This document shows positions 31,279-39,758 of a DNA stretch of 64,000 nt, in pieces (the stretch's first letter is position 1; the number at the start of each line of letters is the position of its first letter). Origin of the DNA: JBFYTX01 sp963739515. GTDB taxonomy: Bacteria; Chloroflexota; Dehalococcoidia; Dehalococcoidales; RBG-16-60-22. A program made the position numbers and the translations under genes. The notes beneath the pieces are model-generated. The model was not told the DNA's origin. It saw only the letters and a list, made by a program, of their open reading frames with translations, and ran no database searches. The stretch is from the NCBI GenBank assembly GCA_963739515.1, contig CAVUAO010000002.1:496001-560000 (forward strand). Reading direction: 5' to 3'.

Positions 31279-32570
31279 TTACCGCCTCCCTCAGCAGCAT
31301 CGAGCCTGATTTCGGCGGCCCGAGCATGGGCATCAAGTCCCTCGGCCCTGGCCATGGTCGAGGCTGCCTTTCCCAGTTGCCGTAAATCTTTTTTATCCGA
31401 TTTGATGACCGTTATCATCTTGACAAAATCCAGAATATTGAGCGGCGAGCCGAAGCGCGCCGTGCCTCCCGTGGGCAGGACGTGAGAAGGCCCGGCTACG
31501 TAATCGACGAGAACCTCGATAGAGTTTTCTCCGATAAAGACACAGCCGGCGTTCCGAACCTTATCGATATAAGAGGCGGCGTCTTTAACGACCAGACATA
31601 AGTGCTCCGGAGCGTAGAGATTGGCAAGCTCAAGAGCATAATCAATGCTATCAACGACAGCGATCATGCCGCGTTTTTCAAGGGATTCCACGATAATGTC
31701 ACGGCGTTCCAGAGATTTAATCTGCTTTTGGATTTCACGGTTGACCGCATTGGTCACCCGACTCGAGGTAGTTATCAGGATGGCTGAAGCCCCGGAGCCA
31801 TGCTCGGCCTGAGCAAGCAGGTCGGCGGCAATATACCGGGGGTCGGCGCTATCATCGGCGATGATAACGACCTCGCTGGGACCATAAAGTCCATCGATAC
31901 CGACCACGCCGTAGACGAGTTTTTTAGCCTGGATAACGTACCTATTACCGGGCCCATAGACCTTGTCCACGCGGGGGACGGACGCCGTGCCGTAAGCCAG
32001 GGCGGCGATAGCCTGGGCGCCGCCAACCGAAAAAACGCGGTCGATACCGGCGATTTTGGCGGCCGCCAGCGTTACCGGCGAAACGCTCCCTGACCTTCCC
32101 GGGGGGGTCATCAGGATGATTTCTTTTACGCCGGCGACCCGCGCCGGGACGGCCGTCATTAAAAGCGACGACGGCAGCGGCGCCGTGCCGCCGGGGACAT
32201 AGATACCGATTTTTTCTAAAGGACGCATCAGCCAACCAAGACGCGACGCGGTGCTATCGTGCAGGATACTTTTCTTTTGCCGGTTATGGAAGGCAGCGAT
32301 ACGCTTAGCGGCGAGCTCGAGGGCAGCCAGCAGACTCGCGTCAATTTTGCGAAAAGCCGCGTTTATCTCCCTTTTCCCGACTTCCAGGGAAGCCAGTTTA
32401 ACGCCGTCGAACTTTTCCGTATAGTCGAAGAGGGCGGCATCGCCGCGGACGCGCACGTCGTTAACGATTTGCCGGACAGACTTCTCCAGCGCGTCATTTT
32501 CCGCCGATGCCGCCGGCGACTGCCGGGATAAAAACGATTTCGCTTTTTCAAAATCCCTGATGATTTTCAT
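31275..32570 (-). CDS. hisD: Histidinol dehydrogenase
   Basis: Zn2+-dependent, NAD+-linked oxidation of histidinol to histidine in two steps. The 431-residue protein contains YVPGGTAPLPSSLLMTAVPA, GGAQAIAALAYGTASVP, VDKVYGPGNRYVIQAKK, GPSEVVIIADD, AEHGSGASAILIT (Zn ligand Gln-Ala-Glu-His region), NLYAPEHLCLV, and GPSHVLPTGGTARFGSPL with the catalytic His. It overlaps hisG and hisC by four bases on either side. Confidence 0.96.
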   Translation of the reverse strand: MKIIRDFEKAKSFLSRQSPAASAENDALEKSVRQIVNDVRVRGDAALFDYTEKFDGVKLASLEVGKREINAAFRKIDASLLAALELAAKRIAAFHNRQKKSILHDSTASRLGWLMRPLEKIGIYVPGGTAPLPSSLLMTAVPARVAGVKEIILMTPPGRSGSVSPVTLAAAKIAGIDRVFSVGGAQAIAALAYGTASVPRVDKVYGPGNRYVIQAKKLVYGVVGIDGLYGPSEVVIIADDSADPRYIAADLLAQAEHGSGASAILITTSSRVTNAVNREIQKQIKSLERRDIIVESLEKRGMIAVVDSIDYALELANLYAPEHLCLVVKDAASYIDKVRNAGCVFIGENSIEVLVDYVAGPSHVLPTGGTARFGSPLNILDFVKMITVIKSDKKDLRQLGKAASTMARAEGLDAHARAAEIRLDAAEGGGK

Positions 32571-33976
32571 GCAATGCCATCCGCGGCCGCACGCAGTTTA
32601 TTAACAAAACTATCCATGCGTTCGGCTTTTATAGAGCTCGGCCGGGCATTTCGGTTACCGATGAGGCAGGCGGTAGACTCGAAAAGGTTATCGATAATTT
32701 TCAGGTTATGCCGGGCGATCGTCCGTCCGGTCTCCGTGTTTTCGATAAGGAGGTCGGCGTCCTCCGGCAGGAAAGCCTCGGTAGCGCCCCAGGTGGGGAT
32801 AACGCGGTAATGACCGAGGTGATTATCCCGAGCGTACTTATCCGCGATATTCACATATTCCGAGGCGACGCGCAGCGGTGTCGCCTTCTCCAAGATAAGC
32901 CGGGATAGGCTCACGACATCGTTAACCGGAAGGTCCCGGCTGACGACAGCCACCAGCCTGACCCTGCCTAGCTTGAGGTCGGCCAATTCGCAGACGGGAC
33001 TCGACGGGAACTGGACGAGGTGCTCGGTCAGCCAGTCCCGACCGGTAATCGCGAGGTCGAAATTACCGCCGGCGACCTGCTGGGGCATATCCTGGGGGCG
33101 GATAACTTTAACGGCAACACCGGCAAGGTTAATAGCGGGGCGGCGATTGCCAACCTCCGAGGGATAATCGTCCAGCTCGATACCGGCATCTTTCAAAAGT
33201 TTAGCCGCATACTGCTGCTGGTGGCCATCCGGCAGGGCCAGCCTGACGACGTCGTCAGACACTTTACCGGCGTGAGCGAAACCGGGGATGCCGGTGGGAC
33301 AGATATCGGCAACACGAGGCTCTTTCTTCTCCACACCCGAAAGCGTATCAATAATGGACTTCACTATTTTATCGAGGTCTTGGGATTCCCAGGAACGTCG
33401 GCTGGTGATAAGAAAAGCGCTGAAATTCAACACATTAACCAGAGAAACGATACCGTAACCGGTCAAATCAGATGCCGAACGGGCAGCCAAAAGCGCCATA
33501 TCCGCGTTTTCCGGGGGATAGACCTCAGCGGCGCCCCACACCGGGAAGATGCTGAACCTTCCCAGTCGCTTTTTCAAAGCATAAGACTCCGCCAGGTTAG
33601 GATACTCGCTGGCGATACGCACCGGAGAGCCGTTGCTCCAGACTCTATCCGGTGAAGACGTCGACGCTACATACAGGGCACCCTCGCCGTAAGCGAGGTC
33701 TTTCACCTTAACAATATCGCTGCTGGGATACTTCACCAGCAGCTCCTCGATCCAGTCCAGGCAGCAGATACCCAGGTCGTAGTTGCCCATGGCTATCTGG
33801 ATGGGGATGTCCTTCTCGTGAAAGACCCTTAACAGCAAGTCCGGGAATTTCTGCGAGCAAGGCCGATAGAAACCGGTCTTGGAATGATAGTCGTCAATGC
33901 CCCACTCCGCCTTCTGAAGCATGGCGGCCGTCTTACGCAGCAGGCGTCCTTTCGGCAGAGCCAGTTTAATCGCCAC
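32567..33976 (-). CDS. hisG: ATP phosphoribosyltransferase with tandemly duplicated catalytic domain
   Basis: First enzyme of histidine synthesis (PRPP + ATP). At 469 residues it is about twice the short HisG (about 210). Domain 1 (3-212) and domain 2 (244-462) align with each other: IASEYPNLAESYALKKRLGR against VASEYVNIADKYARDNHLGH, and FPVWGAAEVYPPENADM against IPTWGATEAFLPEDADL. Domain 1 keeps the N-terminal LPKGRL but has lost the PRPP-loop TG-x-T pattern. Domain 2 keeps ENTETGRTIARHNL but has LPDGHQ at its N-terminus. The two halves may therefore build one shared active site. A HisZ-like gene immediately upstream is the expected partner of short HisG. The linker is about 30 residues. Confidence 0.9.
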   Translation of the reverse strand: MAIKLALPKGRLLRKTAAMLQKAEWGIDDYHSKTGFYRPCSQKFPDLLLRVFHEKDIPIQIAMGNYDLGICCLDWIEELLVKYPSSDIVKVKDLAYGEGALYVASTSSPDRVWSNGSPVRIASEYPNLAESYALKKRLGRFSIFPVWGAAEVYPPENADMALLAARSASDLTGYGIVSLVNVLNFSAFLITSRRSWESQDLDKIVKSIIDTLSGVEKKEPRVADICPTGIPGFAHAGKVSDDVVRLALPDGHQQQYAAKLLKDAGIELDDYPSEVGNRRPAINLAGVAVKVIRPQDMPQQVAGGNFDLAITGRDWLTEHLVQFPSSPVCELADLKLGRVRLVAVVSRDLPVNDVVSLSRLILEKATPLRVASEYVNIADKYARDNHLGHYRVIPTWGATEAFLPEDADLLIENTETGRTIARHNLKIIDNLFESTACLIGNRNARPSSIKAERMDSFVNKLRAAADGIA

Positions 33977-35213
33977 GTTGGCTCTCCTTCAGGCGTTTTA
34001 AAACCTCGTCAACGTTCTTAAAATCAGACCGTCCCGACCCGACGTTATCAACCAGAGTAAACGACGGTGTCTTTGCACGCACCATAACCGTCCATCGGGC
34101 GGATGCCTTTTTACCGTCCAAATCGATTTCCGCGATAAAGCCAGCCCAACGCAGGCTGTCAGCGAGGTCAAAAGCGGACTTTAAAGCTTCGGCGGACTCA
34201 GCCCGCACGAGAACCTTCTCTGGCGTTGGTATGGCAGGAGCTTCCGGTTTCACCAGCCCTAGTAGTTGGTCGACATACAAAGCAAAACCGGAGGCGGGAA
34301 TTTCGCCGCCGCCCATCGAGGGGATAAGGGCATCGTAACGGCCGCCTCCGCCAACCTTCTCCCCGCCGATAAAGAACTGGAAGATAATGCCGGTATAATA
34401 CTCAAAACCCGCGCCCGAAGCTATATTGATACGATATTTTATACCGAGGTCGTCAAGCAAGGAGACTGTCTGGAGAAAATTATCCAGCGGCGCGGTGATT
34501 CCCGGCACGGAACGAGCGATAAGGGCTTGCTGAGTCCTGAGGAAGTCCGGCGACTGGCCCTTCAGACTAAGAAGTTGTTTCAGGACGCCTTCGAGCTCCG
34601 GGGTATCACGGACGACTTTAGCCAGCGCCGTCGTATCCCCGTCAAGAATAAGGTCGAAGGCGCGGTGCTGCTCTTCCGCGGTAAGTCCCAATTTTTCCAG
34701 CAAAGCCTTAATCAGACCGGCATGAGACAACCTGAGCTCCACGTCTTTTAAACCCATCTTTTGTAACGTTTCCAGGGATAAAGCAATCAGTTCAACATCG
34801 GCCACCGAAGAGCCCACCCCGATAAGCTCGGCGCCGCACTGCCATCTTTCCCTGGTTTTGGCGGCGGACTCTTCAAAGATAAAAATATTAGCCGCATAAA
34901 AAATCCTGGCCAGTCCCTGGCCCTGCAGGCTATCGGTGTACAGGCGCGCCACCGGTATCGTGCCATCGGGGCGGAGCACGACTCTCTCGCCACTCCACCC
35001 ATCCCAATCGAGGAAAGAATAGACCTTGCCGAGCATGCCCGGGGTAAGCGTCCCCGCCGAAGTAAAGAGGTGCAAGTATTCGATAGTCGGCGTCCTGACC
35101 TCCCGGTAGCCCCACTTTAAAAAGCAATCACGGCATATCCCCTCGACGAGGCGGAAGCGGGCCATTTCTTCCGGGGAGAGGTCGCGCATGCCTTTGCACC
35201 GCTGGATTTTCAT
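33966..35213 (-). CDS. hisZ: ATP phosphoribosyltransferase regulatory subunit (HisS-like paralogue)
   Basis: A class II tRNA-synthetase-like protein of 415 residues. Motif 2 is present (VVLRPDGTIPVARLY, then RERWQCGAELIG), and motif 3 reads GGGGRYDALIPSMGGGEIPASGFALYVDQLLG. The histidine-specific RGLDYYT of real HisRS is changed to SGAGFEYYTG, losing the Arg. This and its overlap with hisG by 11 bases favour HisZ over HisS, although a C-terminal domain resembling an anticodon-binding fold is retained, which HisZ usually lacks. If it were HisS, the genome would have no separate hisS; that is the way to decide. First gene of the his unit. Confidence 0.75.
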   Translation of the reverse strand: MKIQRCKGMRDLSPEEMARFRLVEGICRDCFLKWGYREVRTPTIEYLHLFTSAGTLTPGMLGKVYSFLDWDGWSGERVVLRPDGTIPVARLYTDSLQGQGLARIFYAANIFIFEESAAKTRERWQCGAELIGVGSSVADVELIALSLETLQKMGLKDVELRLSHAGLIKALLEKLGLTAEEQHRAFDLILDGDTTALAKVVRDTPELEGVLKQLLSLKGQSPDFLRTQQALIARSVPGITAPLDNFLQTVSLLDDLGIKYRINIASGAGFEYYTGIIFQFFIGGEKVGGGGRYDALIPSMGGGEIPASGFALYVDQLLGLVKPEAPAIPTPEKVLVRAESAEALKSAFDLADSLRWAGFIAEIDLDGKKASARWTVMVRAKTPSFTLVDNVGSGRSDFKNVDEVLKRLKESQRGD

Positions 35214-35223
35214 CTAATATCCT

Positions 35224-35252
35224 CTGACGTTCCTAGACAGATACTATATAAT
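35224..35252 (+). promoter_or_regulatory. Possible nfeD promoter (CTGACG, 17 bp, TATAAT)
   Basis: CTGACG (35224-35229) and a perfect TATAAT (35247-35252) are 17 bases apart in the divergent gap between hisZ and nfeD, leaving a leader of about 90 bases. Confidence 0.45.
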
Positions 35253-35351
35253 GTACACTAATTGGCGAAGCTAATCAATCGGGGGGAGGGGGTTTTTCCT
35301 TTGCAATTAAATTGTTATACAATCTATAATGATAAGAATCTGAAAGGCGAT

Positions 35352-36668
35352 ATGGTAACGATAAGGCGTATCGTGCTGGCAATCGTCGTAGTTTTGCTGG
35401 CGATTTCCATCGTTTCCGGCGCCAGGGCGCAAGGTGCGACGGTCGATGTTATCACCATCAAGGGCACCATCAACCCGGTGCTGGTCGACTACGTGAAGCG
35501 CGGTATTTCACACGCCGAGGACAGCAACGCCCAAGCCCTGATTATCCAGATGGATACGCCCGGCGGCCTCGACAGCGCCATGCGCGATATCGTCCAGCTT
35601 ATCGTCAACGCCCACGTGCCGGTGGTAGTGTACGTATCGCCGGCCGGTTCCCGGGCGGCATCGGCCGGGGTCTTCATCACCATCGCCGCCCATATCGCCG
35701 TCATGGCGCCGAACACCGCCATCGGCGCGGCACACCCGGTAACCATCGGCGGCGACCAGACGCAGACCCAGCCGACATCGGCGGAGGATGAAAAGGTACT
35801 CAACGATGCGGCGGCCTATATCCGCAGCCTGGCCCAGACCCACGGACGCAATCTGGACTGGGCGGAAAAAGCGGTGAGGGAAAGTGTTTCGGCGACCGAA
35901 ACGGAAGCCCTCGACCTGAAAGTAATCGACATGATCGCCCCGGACCTGGAAACGCTGGTCCAACAACTGGACGGACGGCAGGTAACGCTGCTCAATAACC
36001 AGACGCTGACGCTGCAAACGAAAAACGCCACCGTAAATACCCTGCCGATGAGGACCATCGAAAAATTCCTCTACACCATCGCCGACCCCAATATCGCCTA
36101 TATTTTAATGAGCGTCGCCATGCTCGGCATCATGGCGGAGATATTCAATCCCGGCCTCATCTTCCCCGGGATAGTCGGCGGCATCTGCCTGCTGCTGGCT
36201 TTCTACGCCCTAGGGGTGATGCCGGTGAACTACGCCGGCGTCCTCCTCATCCTTCTGGCTTTCGGACTGTTCATCGGCGAGGCGCTGACGCCGGGGTTCG
36301 GGCTGTTTTTCGGCGGGGGCGTCGTATCATTAATCATCGGCTCGCTGCTACTTTTCCAGGGGGCGCCGCTGGTCTTCCACGTGAACGGGTGGCTTATCGC
36401 CATCGTCGTTATCCTACTAGCCGGCGGCATGGGCTTCATCGCCTACCGGGCGGTAAAAATCCACCAGAAACAAGCTACAACCGGCCGGGAGGAGCTCATC
36501 GGCAAGACCGCTTTGGTCAAAATTGCGCTGAACCCGGAGGGAACTATATTCTACAAAGGCGAAAACTGGACGGCCATTTCCGAAGAAGGTGAAATCAAAG
36601 CGGGGGAGGAAGTCAGCATCAAGAGGCTGGACGGCCTGACATTGTACGTTACCCGAAGGAAGTCGTAA
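35352..36668 (+). CDS. NfeD-family membrane serine protease (long form)
   Basis: A 438-residue exported protein. Residues 1-26 form a signal peptide ending ARA-Q. Residues 30-205 are a ClpP/SppA-like protease domain with probable catalytic Ser104 in RAASAGVFI and Lys148, matching the Ser-Lys dyad of the archaeal 1510-N protease that cleaves stomatin. Then come four or five membrane helices (LMSVAMLGIMAEIFNPGLIF onward) and a C-terminal OB-fold (GKTALVKIALNPEGTIFYKG, 385-438). An upstream in-frame codon at 35262 would add 30 residues before the signal peptide; I chose ATG 35352, with AAGG upstream. The short NfeD and slipin follow in the same operon, the usual partnership. Confidence 0.92.
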   Translation: MVTIRRIVLAIVVVLLAISIVSGARAQGATVDVITIKGTINPVLVDYVKRGISHAEDSNAQALIIQMDTPGGLDSAMRDIVQLIVNAHVPVVVYVSPAGSRAASAGVFITIAAHIAVMAPNTAIGAAHPVTIGGDQTQTQPTSAEDEKVLNDAAAYIRSLAQTHGRNLDWAEKAVRESVSATETEALDLKVIDMIAPDLETLVQQLDGRQVTLLNNQTLTLQTKNATVNTLPMRTIEKFLYTIADPNIAYILMSVAMLGIMAEIFNPGLIFPGIVGGICLLLAFYALGVMPVNYAGVLLILLAFGLFIGEALTPGFGLFFGGGVVSLIIGSLLLFQGAPLVFHVNGWLIAIVVILLAGGMGFIAYRAVKIHQKQATTGREELIGKTALVKIALNPEGTIFYKGENWTAISEEGEIKAGEEVSIKRLDGLTLYVTRRKS

Positions 36669-36694
36669 GATATAAGCGACCAAGGAGGCAGCAC

Positions 36695-36979
36695 TTGTTG
36701 GCAGGTTGGATAGCTTTAGGCGTCATTGTCGCGGCGGTCATTATCTCATTCGTGACGATCTGGGTGCTCCGGACGTACCGCAAGCAAATTGCCGCGGGCC
36801 GCGAGGAACTCATCGGCAAGACCGCCATCGTAATGGTCGCCCTGGAGCCGAAAGGGGTAGTGCTGGTGGAAGGAGAACGCTGGACCGCCATCATCGATAA
36901 AGGCCGGGCAGAGCCCGAAGAGGAGGTGACAATAACCAAGGTTGATGGCTTGAAACTCTTAGTAACGAAAAAACCGTAA
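36695..36979 (+). CDS. Short NfeD-like protein (OB-fold, one membrane helix)
   Basis: A 94-residue protein with one N-terminal membrane helix (IALGVIVAAVIISFVTIWVL) and an OB-fold domain, GREELIGKTAIVMVALEPKG, highly similar to the C-terminus of the preceding protein (GREELIGKTALVKIALNPEG). It may have arisen by duplication of that domain. Start is TTG at 36695 with AAGGAGG six bases upstream. It lies 26 bases after nfeD and 13 before slipin. Confidence 0.88.
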   Translation: MLAGWIALGVIVAAVIISFVTIWVLRTYRKQIAAGREELIGKTAIVMVALEPKGVVLVEGERWTAIIDKGRAEPEEEVTITKVDGLKLLVTKKP

Positions 36980-36992
36980 AGGAGGCAGCAAT

Positions 36993-37766
36993 ATGACCGG
37001 AACCATCGTGGGTATTATCGTAGTCGTTGTTTTCCTAATCATGGTGATGAGCATGGCCATAAAAATCGTCGCAGAATACGAGCGCGGGGTCATCCTGCGG
37101 CTGGGTCGACTGGTCGGCGCCAAGGGCCCCGGCTTATTCCTCATCATACCTTTCATCGACCGCATGACGAAGGTCGACCTGCGCGTCGTCACCATGGACG
37201 TGCCCTCGCAGGAGGTCATCACCAGAGACAACGTCACCGTGCGTGTCAACGCCGTGGTCTATTTCAGAGTGGTCGACCCCGAATCGGCATTCATCAAGGT
37301 CCTCGACCACGTGCGGGCGACCTCACAGATTTCACAGACGACACTGAGAAACGTGCTGGGGCAATCCGAGCTCGACGAGCTGCTGACCAAGCGAGAGAAG
37401 CTCAACCAGATGCTCCAGAAAATAATCGACGAGCATACCGACCCCTGGGGCGTTAAGGTCAGCACCGTCGAAATCAAGGAAGTGGAGCTGGCCGAGGAGA
37501 TGAAGCGCTCGATGGCCGCCCAGGCGGAAGCCGAGAGGGAAAGAAGAGCGAAAATCATCCACGCCGAGGGCGAGCTGCAGGCATCCGAGAAACTGGCGCA
37601 AGCCGCCGCGATCATCGGCCGGGAGCCAGCCGCCATACAGCTGCGCTATCTGCAGACGCTCACGGAAATCGCGAGCGAAAAGAACAGCACCATTCTCTTC
37701 CCGCTGCCCATCGAACTTTTCAAGGCATTCGGATTGGTACGAGAAGAGAAAAAGCAACTCAAATAA
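36993..37766 (+). CDS. Slipin (stomatin/prohibitin SPFH-domain membrane protein)
   Basis: A 257-residue SPFH protein that anchors in the membrane by an N-terminal hairpin (IVGIIVVVVFLIMVMSMAI) and oligomerises in membrane microdomains. Visible features are EYERGVILRLGRLVGAKGPGLF split over 35-56, VDLRVVTMDVPSQEVITRDNVTV, and a long helical stretch EMKRSMAAQAEAERERRAKI. AAGGAGG precedes the ATG. It is the standard partner and likely substrate of the NfeD protease upstream. Confidence 0.94.
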   Translation: MTGTIVGIIVVVVFLIMVMSMAIKIVAEYERGVILRLGRLVGAKGPGLFLIIPFIDRMTKVDLRVVTMDVPSQEVITRDNVTVRVNAVVYFRVVDPESAFIKVLDHVRATSQISQTTLRNVLGQSELDELLTKREKLNQMLQKIIDEHTDPWGVKVSTVEIKEVELAEEMKRSMAAQAEAERERRAKIIHAEGELQASEKLAQAAAIIGREPAAIQLRYLQTLTEIASEKNSTILFPLPIELFKAFGLVREEKKQLK

Positions 37767-37774
37767 CCATATAA

Positions 37775-37799
37775 GAGAGGGGGCGAATAGCCCCCTCTC
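37775..37799. repeat. GC-rich hairpin after slipin
   Basis: GAGAGGGGGC (37775-37784) pairs with GCCCCCTCTC (37790-37799) around GAATA. The arms are identical to the hairpin at 11036-11058. There is no U-run, so it is a poor terminator, though its place just after the operon suggests 3'-end protection or a weak stop. Confidence 0.65.
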
Positions 37800-37927
37800 C
37801 ACCCTCCACCACCTCAGTCCAGAGTCGCATTAACCCCCTATAACATCCATCTTGCACAAGTGCGCATAAAAAGTCAGGAACGCCTGTCATTATCCTTGTA
37901 TAGTGTTATCAAAGGAGAAGCGGAAGC

Positions 37928-38815
37928 ATGGAATGGTCGGAGAGAATGAATACGGCGATAAGCTATATCGAGGACAACCTGGCAGGCGATATCGACTTTA
38001 GCAAAGCAGCGAACAAGGCTTGTTGTTCCCTGTTCCATTTCCAGCGGATGTTCTTCGCTATTATCGGTGTGACCCCGGCAGAATATGCCAGGCGGCGACG
38101 GCTTACCCTGGCGGCCAGAGAACTCGCAACTAACGGGGACAAAGTAATCGATGTAGCTTTAAAGTACGGCTATGATTCGCCGGAAGCATTCGCCCGGGCT
38201 TTCCGGAATGTCCACGGCATTAATCCCCAGGCGGCGCGCGCGTCCGGGGCAAAGTTGGCGGCTTTCCCGCGTATCTCCTTTAATATAATATTAAAGGGAG
38301 GTAATGACATGGACTATCGGATAATTGAGAAACCGGCGTTCGAAATCATCGGCAGGTCGAGGAGATTCACTACGTCCAAAGGGGAAAATTTTATCAAGAT
38401 ACCGCAGTTCTGGCAGGAATACATGAAAACGTCTGAGTACAAGGCACTCATGGACTTAACCGGAAACAAACCGGGTAGTGTAACTGGAGGGGGATGCCTG
38501 GGAGTATGTTTTGATTATGAGGGAGTTAACTTTGACAAGTTTTCGTACGGCATAGGCATCGAGAAACCAGCCAAGAAATCTCCGATCAAGTTCGAGGAGA
38601 TACCTGTGCCGGCGGCCGCCTGGGCGGTGTTCGATTGCACTCTTGACAACCTCCAGGAAGTTACCAAGCGTATCTATAGTGAATGGTTTCCCTCCACCGG
38701 CTACGAACATGCCCCGGCTCCGGAACTAGAGGTATATCTACCCGGTAATTTCGATGACACCTCTATGAAATGCCAGATATGGATACCCGTTGTCAACAAG
38801 AAAAAGAGGAAATAA
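37928..38815 (+). CDS. AraC-family regulator with GyrI-like effector-binding domain
   Basis: A 295-residue transcription regulator. Residues 8-107 hold the two AraC helix-turn-helix units (DIDFSKAANKACCSLFHFQR and VIDVALKYGYDSPEAFARAF, then NPQAAR). Residues 127-290 form a GyrI/SOUL-like ligand-binding domain (MDYRIIEKPAFEIIGRSRRF; EEIPVPAAAWAVFDC; IYSEWFPSTGYEHAPAPELEVY split). Such proteins usually sense amphipathic drugs or dyes. A GGAG site precedes the ATG. No obvious target operon lies beside it. The architecture is common in Firmicutes, so transfer is possible, though base composition is not strikingly different. Confidence 0.92.
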   Translation: MEWSERMNTAISYIEDNLAGDIDFSKAANKACCSLFHFQRMFFAIIGVTPAEYARRRRLTLAARELATNGDKVIDVALKYGYDSPEAFARAFRNVHGINPQAARASGAKLAAFPRISFNIILKGGNDMDYRIIEKPAFEIIGRSRRFTTSKGENFIKIPQFWQEYMKTSEYKALMDLTGNKPGSVTGGGCLGVCFDYEGVNFDKFSYGIGIEKPAKKSPIKFEEIPVPAAAWAVFDCTLDNLQEVTKRIYSEWFPSTGYEHAPAPELEVYLPGNFDDTSMKCQIWIPVVNKKKRK

Positions 38816-38838
38816 ACTGGATCATCATTATTAAGAAG

Positions 38839-38864
38839 GGCGGGGCTAATTATCCCCGCCTTTA
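38839..38864. terminator. Convergent terminator between AraC regulator and birA
   Basis: GGCGGGG (38839-38845) pairs with CCCCGCC (38854-38860), followed by TTT on the plus strand. It lies 24 bases after the AraC-type gene and right at the birA stop, so it can serve both directions, weakly on the minus side. Confidence 0.6.
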
Positions 38865-39653
38865 CCCCTGTAACGTCACGTCCCCCGCCACCACTTTGGT
38901 GAGATTGCTGTCTGATTGGCGGATTGATAGAACACCGCTTTCATCGACGGACTCGGCGATACCTTCAATGATTTGAGTCCCTGAAGTCGCCCTGACCGGC
39001 TTACCCAGAGTGACCAGCCGGTCCCGCCAGGCAGTGTAAATTGATTTTCCGTCCGGTAGTTTAAGATAGAGTCTGTCAAATTCAATAAGAAGCGACCGGA
39101 TTATCTTTATCTTTAAGTTTTTAGCTAGGCCGGAGTCAAGGCTGGCGGCCGTGGATGAGATATCAGGGAAAGCGGCAACATTCATATCGATATTGATGCC
39201 GATGCCGATAATAGAATAAACGACTTTTTCCCCTTTAACCTCGTTTTCGATGAGAATGCCGGCCACTTTTTTACCGTCGATAAGGATATCATTGGGCCAT
39301 TTTATCTGCGTTGGCCGTTCGGCGACTTTTTCCAGGCTATAAGACACAGCCAGCGAAGCGATCATAATGAGGTAAGGCAAGGCGGTGATATCCGGAAAGA
39401 GAATCAGGGAGAGGGCGATATTGCCCGGCGGGGAAATCCAGGAACGTTTCAGCCGGCCTTTAGCGGCGGTCTGCTCCCCAGCGATAACGACAGTGCCGGC
39501 AAGGGCCCCCTGCCGGACGGCCTGCCGGGCGGCATCCATGGTGGAGGTCACGAGGGGAAAATAGAGGACTTTCCGCCCGATAAAAGAGGTGCGCAGGCCG
39601 TGGGTTATTGAGGAGGGGGATAGAGCTTTAGTCACGGATAGATAATACCACAC
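38862..39653 (-). CDS. birA: Biotin-[acetyl-CoA-carboxylase] ligase (no HTH domain)
   Basis: Attaches biotin to carboxylase carrier proteins through biotinyl-AMP. The 263-residue protein has TSTMDAARQ, the biotinyl-AMP loop as GEQTAAKGRLKRSWISPPGN (GRGRRGR-type, here KGRLKRSW), the catalytic Lys in IKWPNDILIDGKKVAGILIE, GIGINI, and a C-terminal SH3-like domain. The N-terminal winged helix of E. coli BirA is missing, so it is a pure ligase. Starts are GTG at 39653 or GTG at 39635; neither has a strong ribosome site. Confidence 0.92.
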   Translation of the reverse strand: MWYYLSVTKALSPSSITHGLRTSFIGRKVLYFPLVTSTMDAARQAVRQGALAGTVVIAGEQTAAKGRLKRSWISPPGNIALSLILFPDITALPYLIMIASLAVSYSLEKVAERPTQIKWPNDILIDGKKVAGILIENEVKGEKVVYSIIGIGINIDMNVAAFPDISSTAASLDSGLAKNLKIKIIRSLLIEFDRLYLKLPDGKSIYTAWRDRLVTLGKPVRATSGTQIIEGIAESVDESGVLSIRQSDSNLTKVVAGDVTLQG

Positions 39654-39681
39654 AGAGGAATATAGAGACAGGTGGAGGGGG

Positions 39682-39710
39682 TTGACAATAGAGAAAATAT
39701 GAACTAAAAT
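39682..39710 (+). promoter_or_regulatory. Promoter of the beta-propeller lipoprotein gene (TTGACA, 17 bp, TAAAAT)
   Basis: A perfect TTGACA (39682-39687) and TAAAAT (39705-39710) are 17 bases apart, 48 bases before the ATG. A GGAGGG ribosome site lies downstream. Confidence 0.75.
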
Positions 39711-39758
39711 GACGGACGCTGAATAAGATTATGTAAATGGGATGCGGAGGGATAAAGT

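Noticed and set aside
33966..35213. Histidyl-tRNA synthetase as the primary name
   Set aside because: The Arg of RGLDYYT is missing and the gene overlaps hisG, so HisZ is the better call; kept open as a finding.
37775..37799. Intrinsic terminator after slipin
   Set aside because: The stem is strong but no U-run follows on either strand, so it is listed as a repeat instead.
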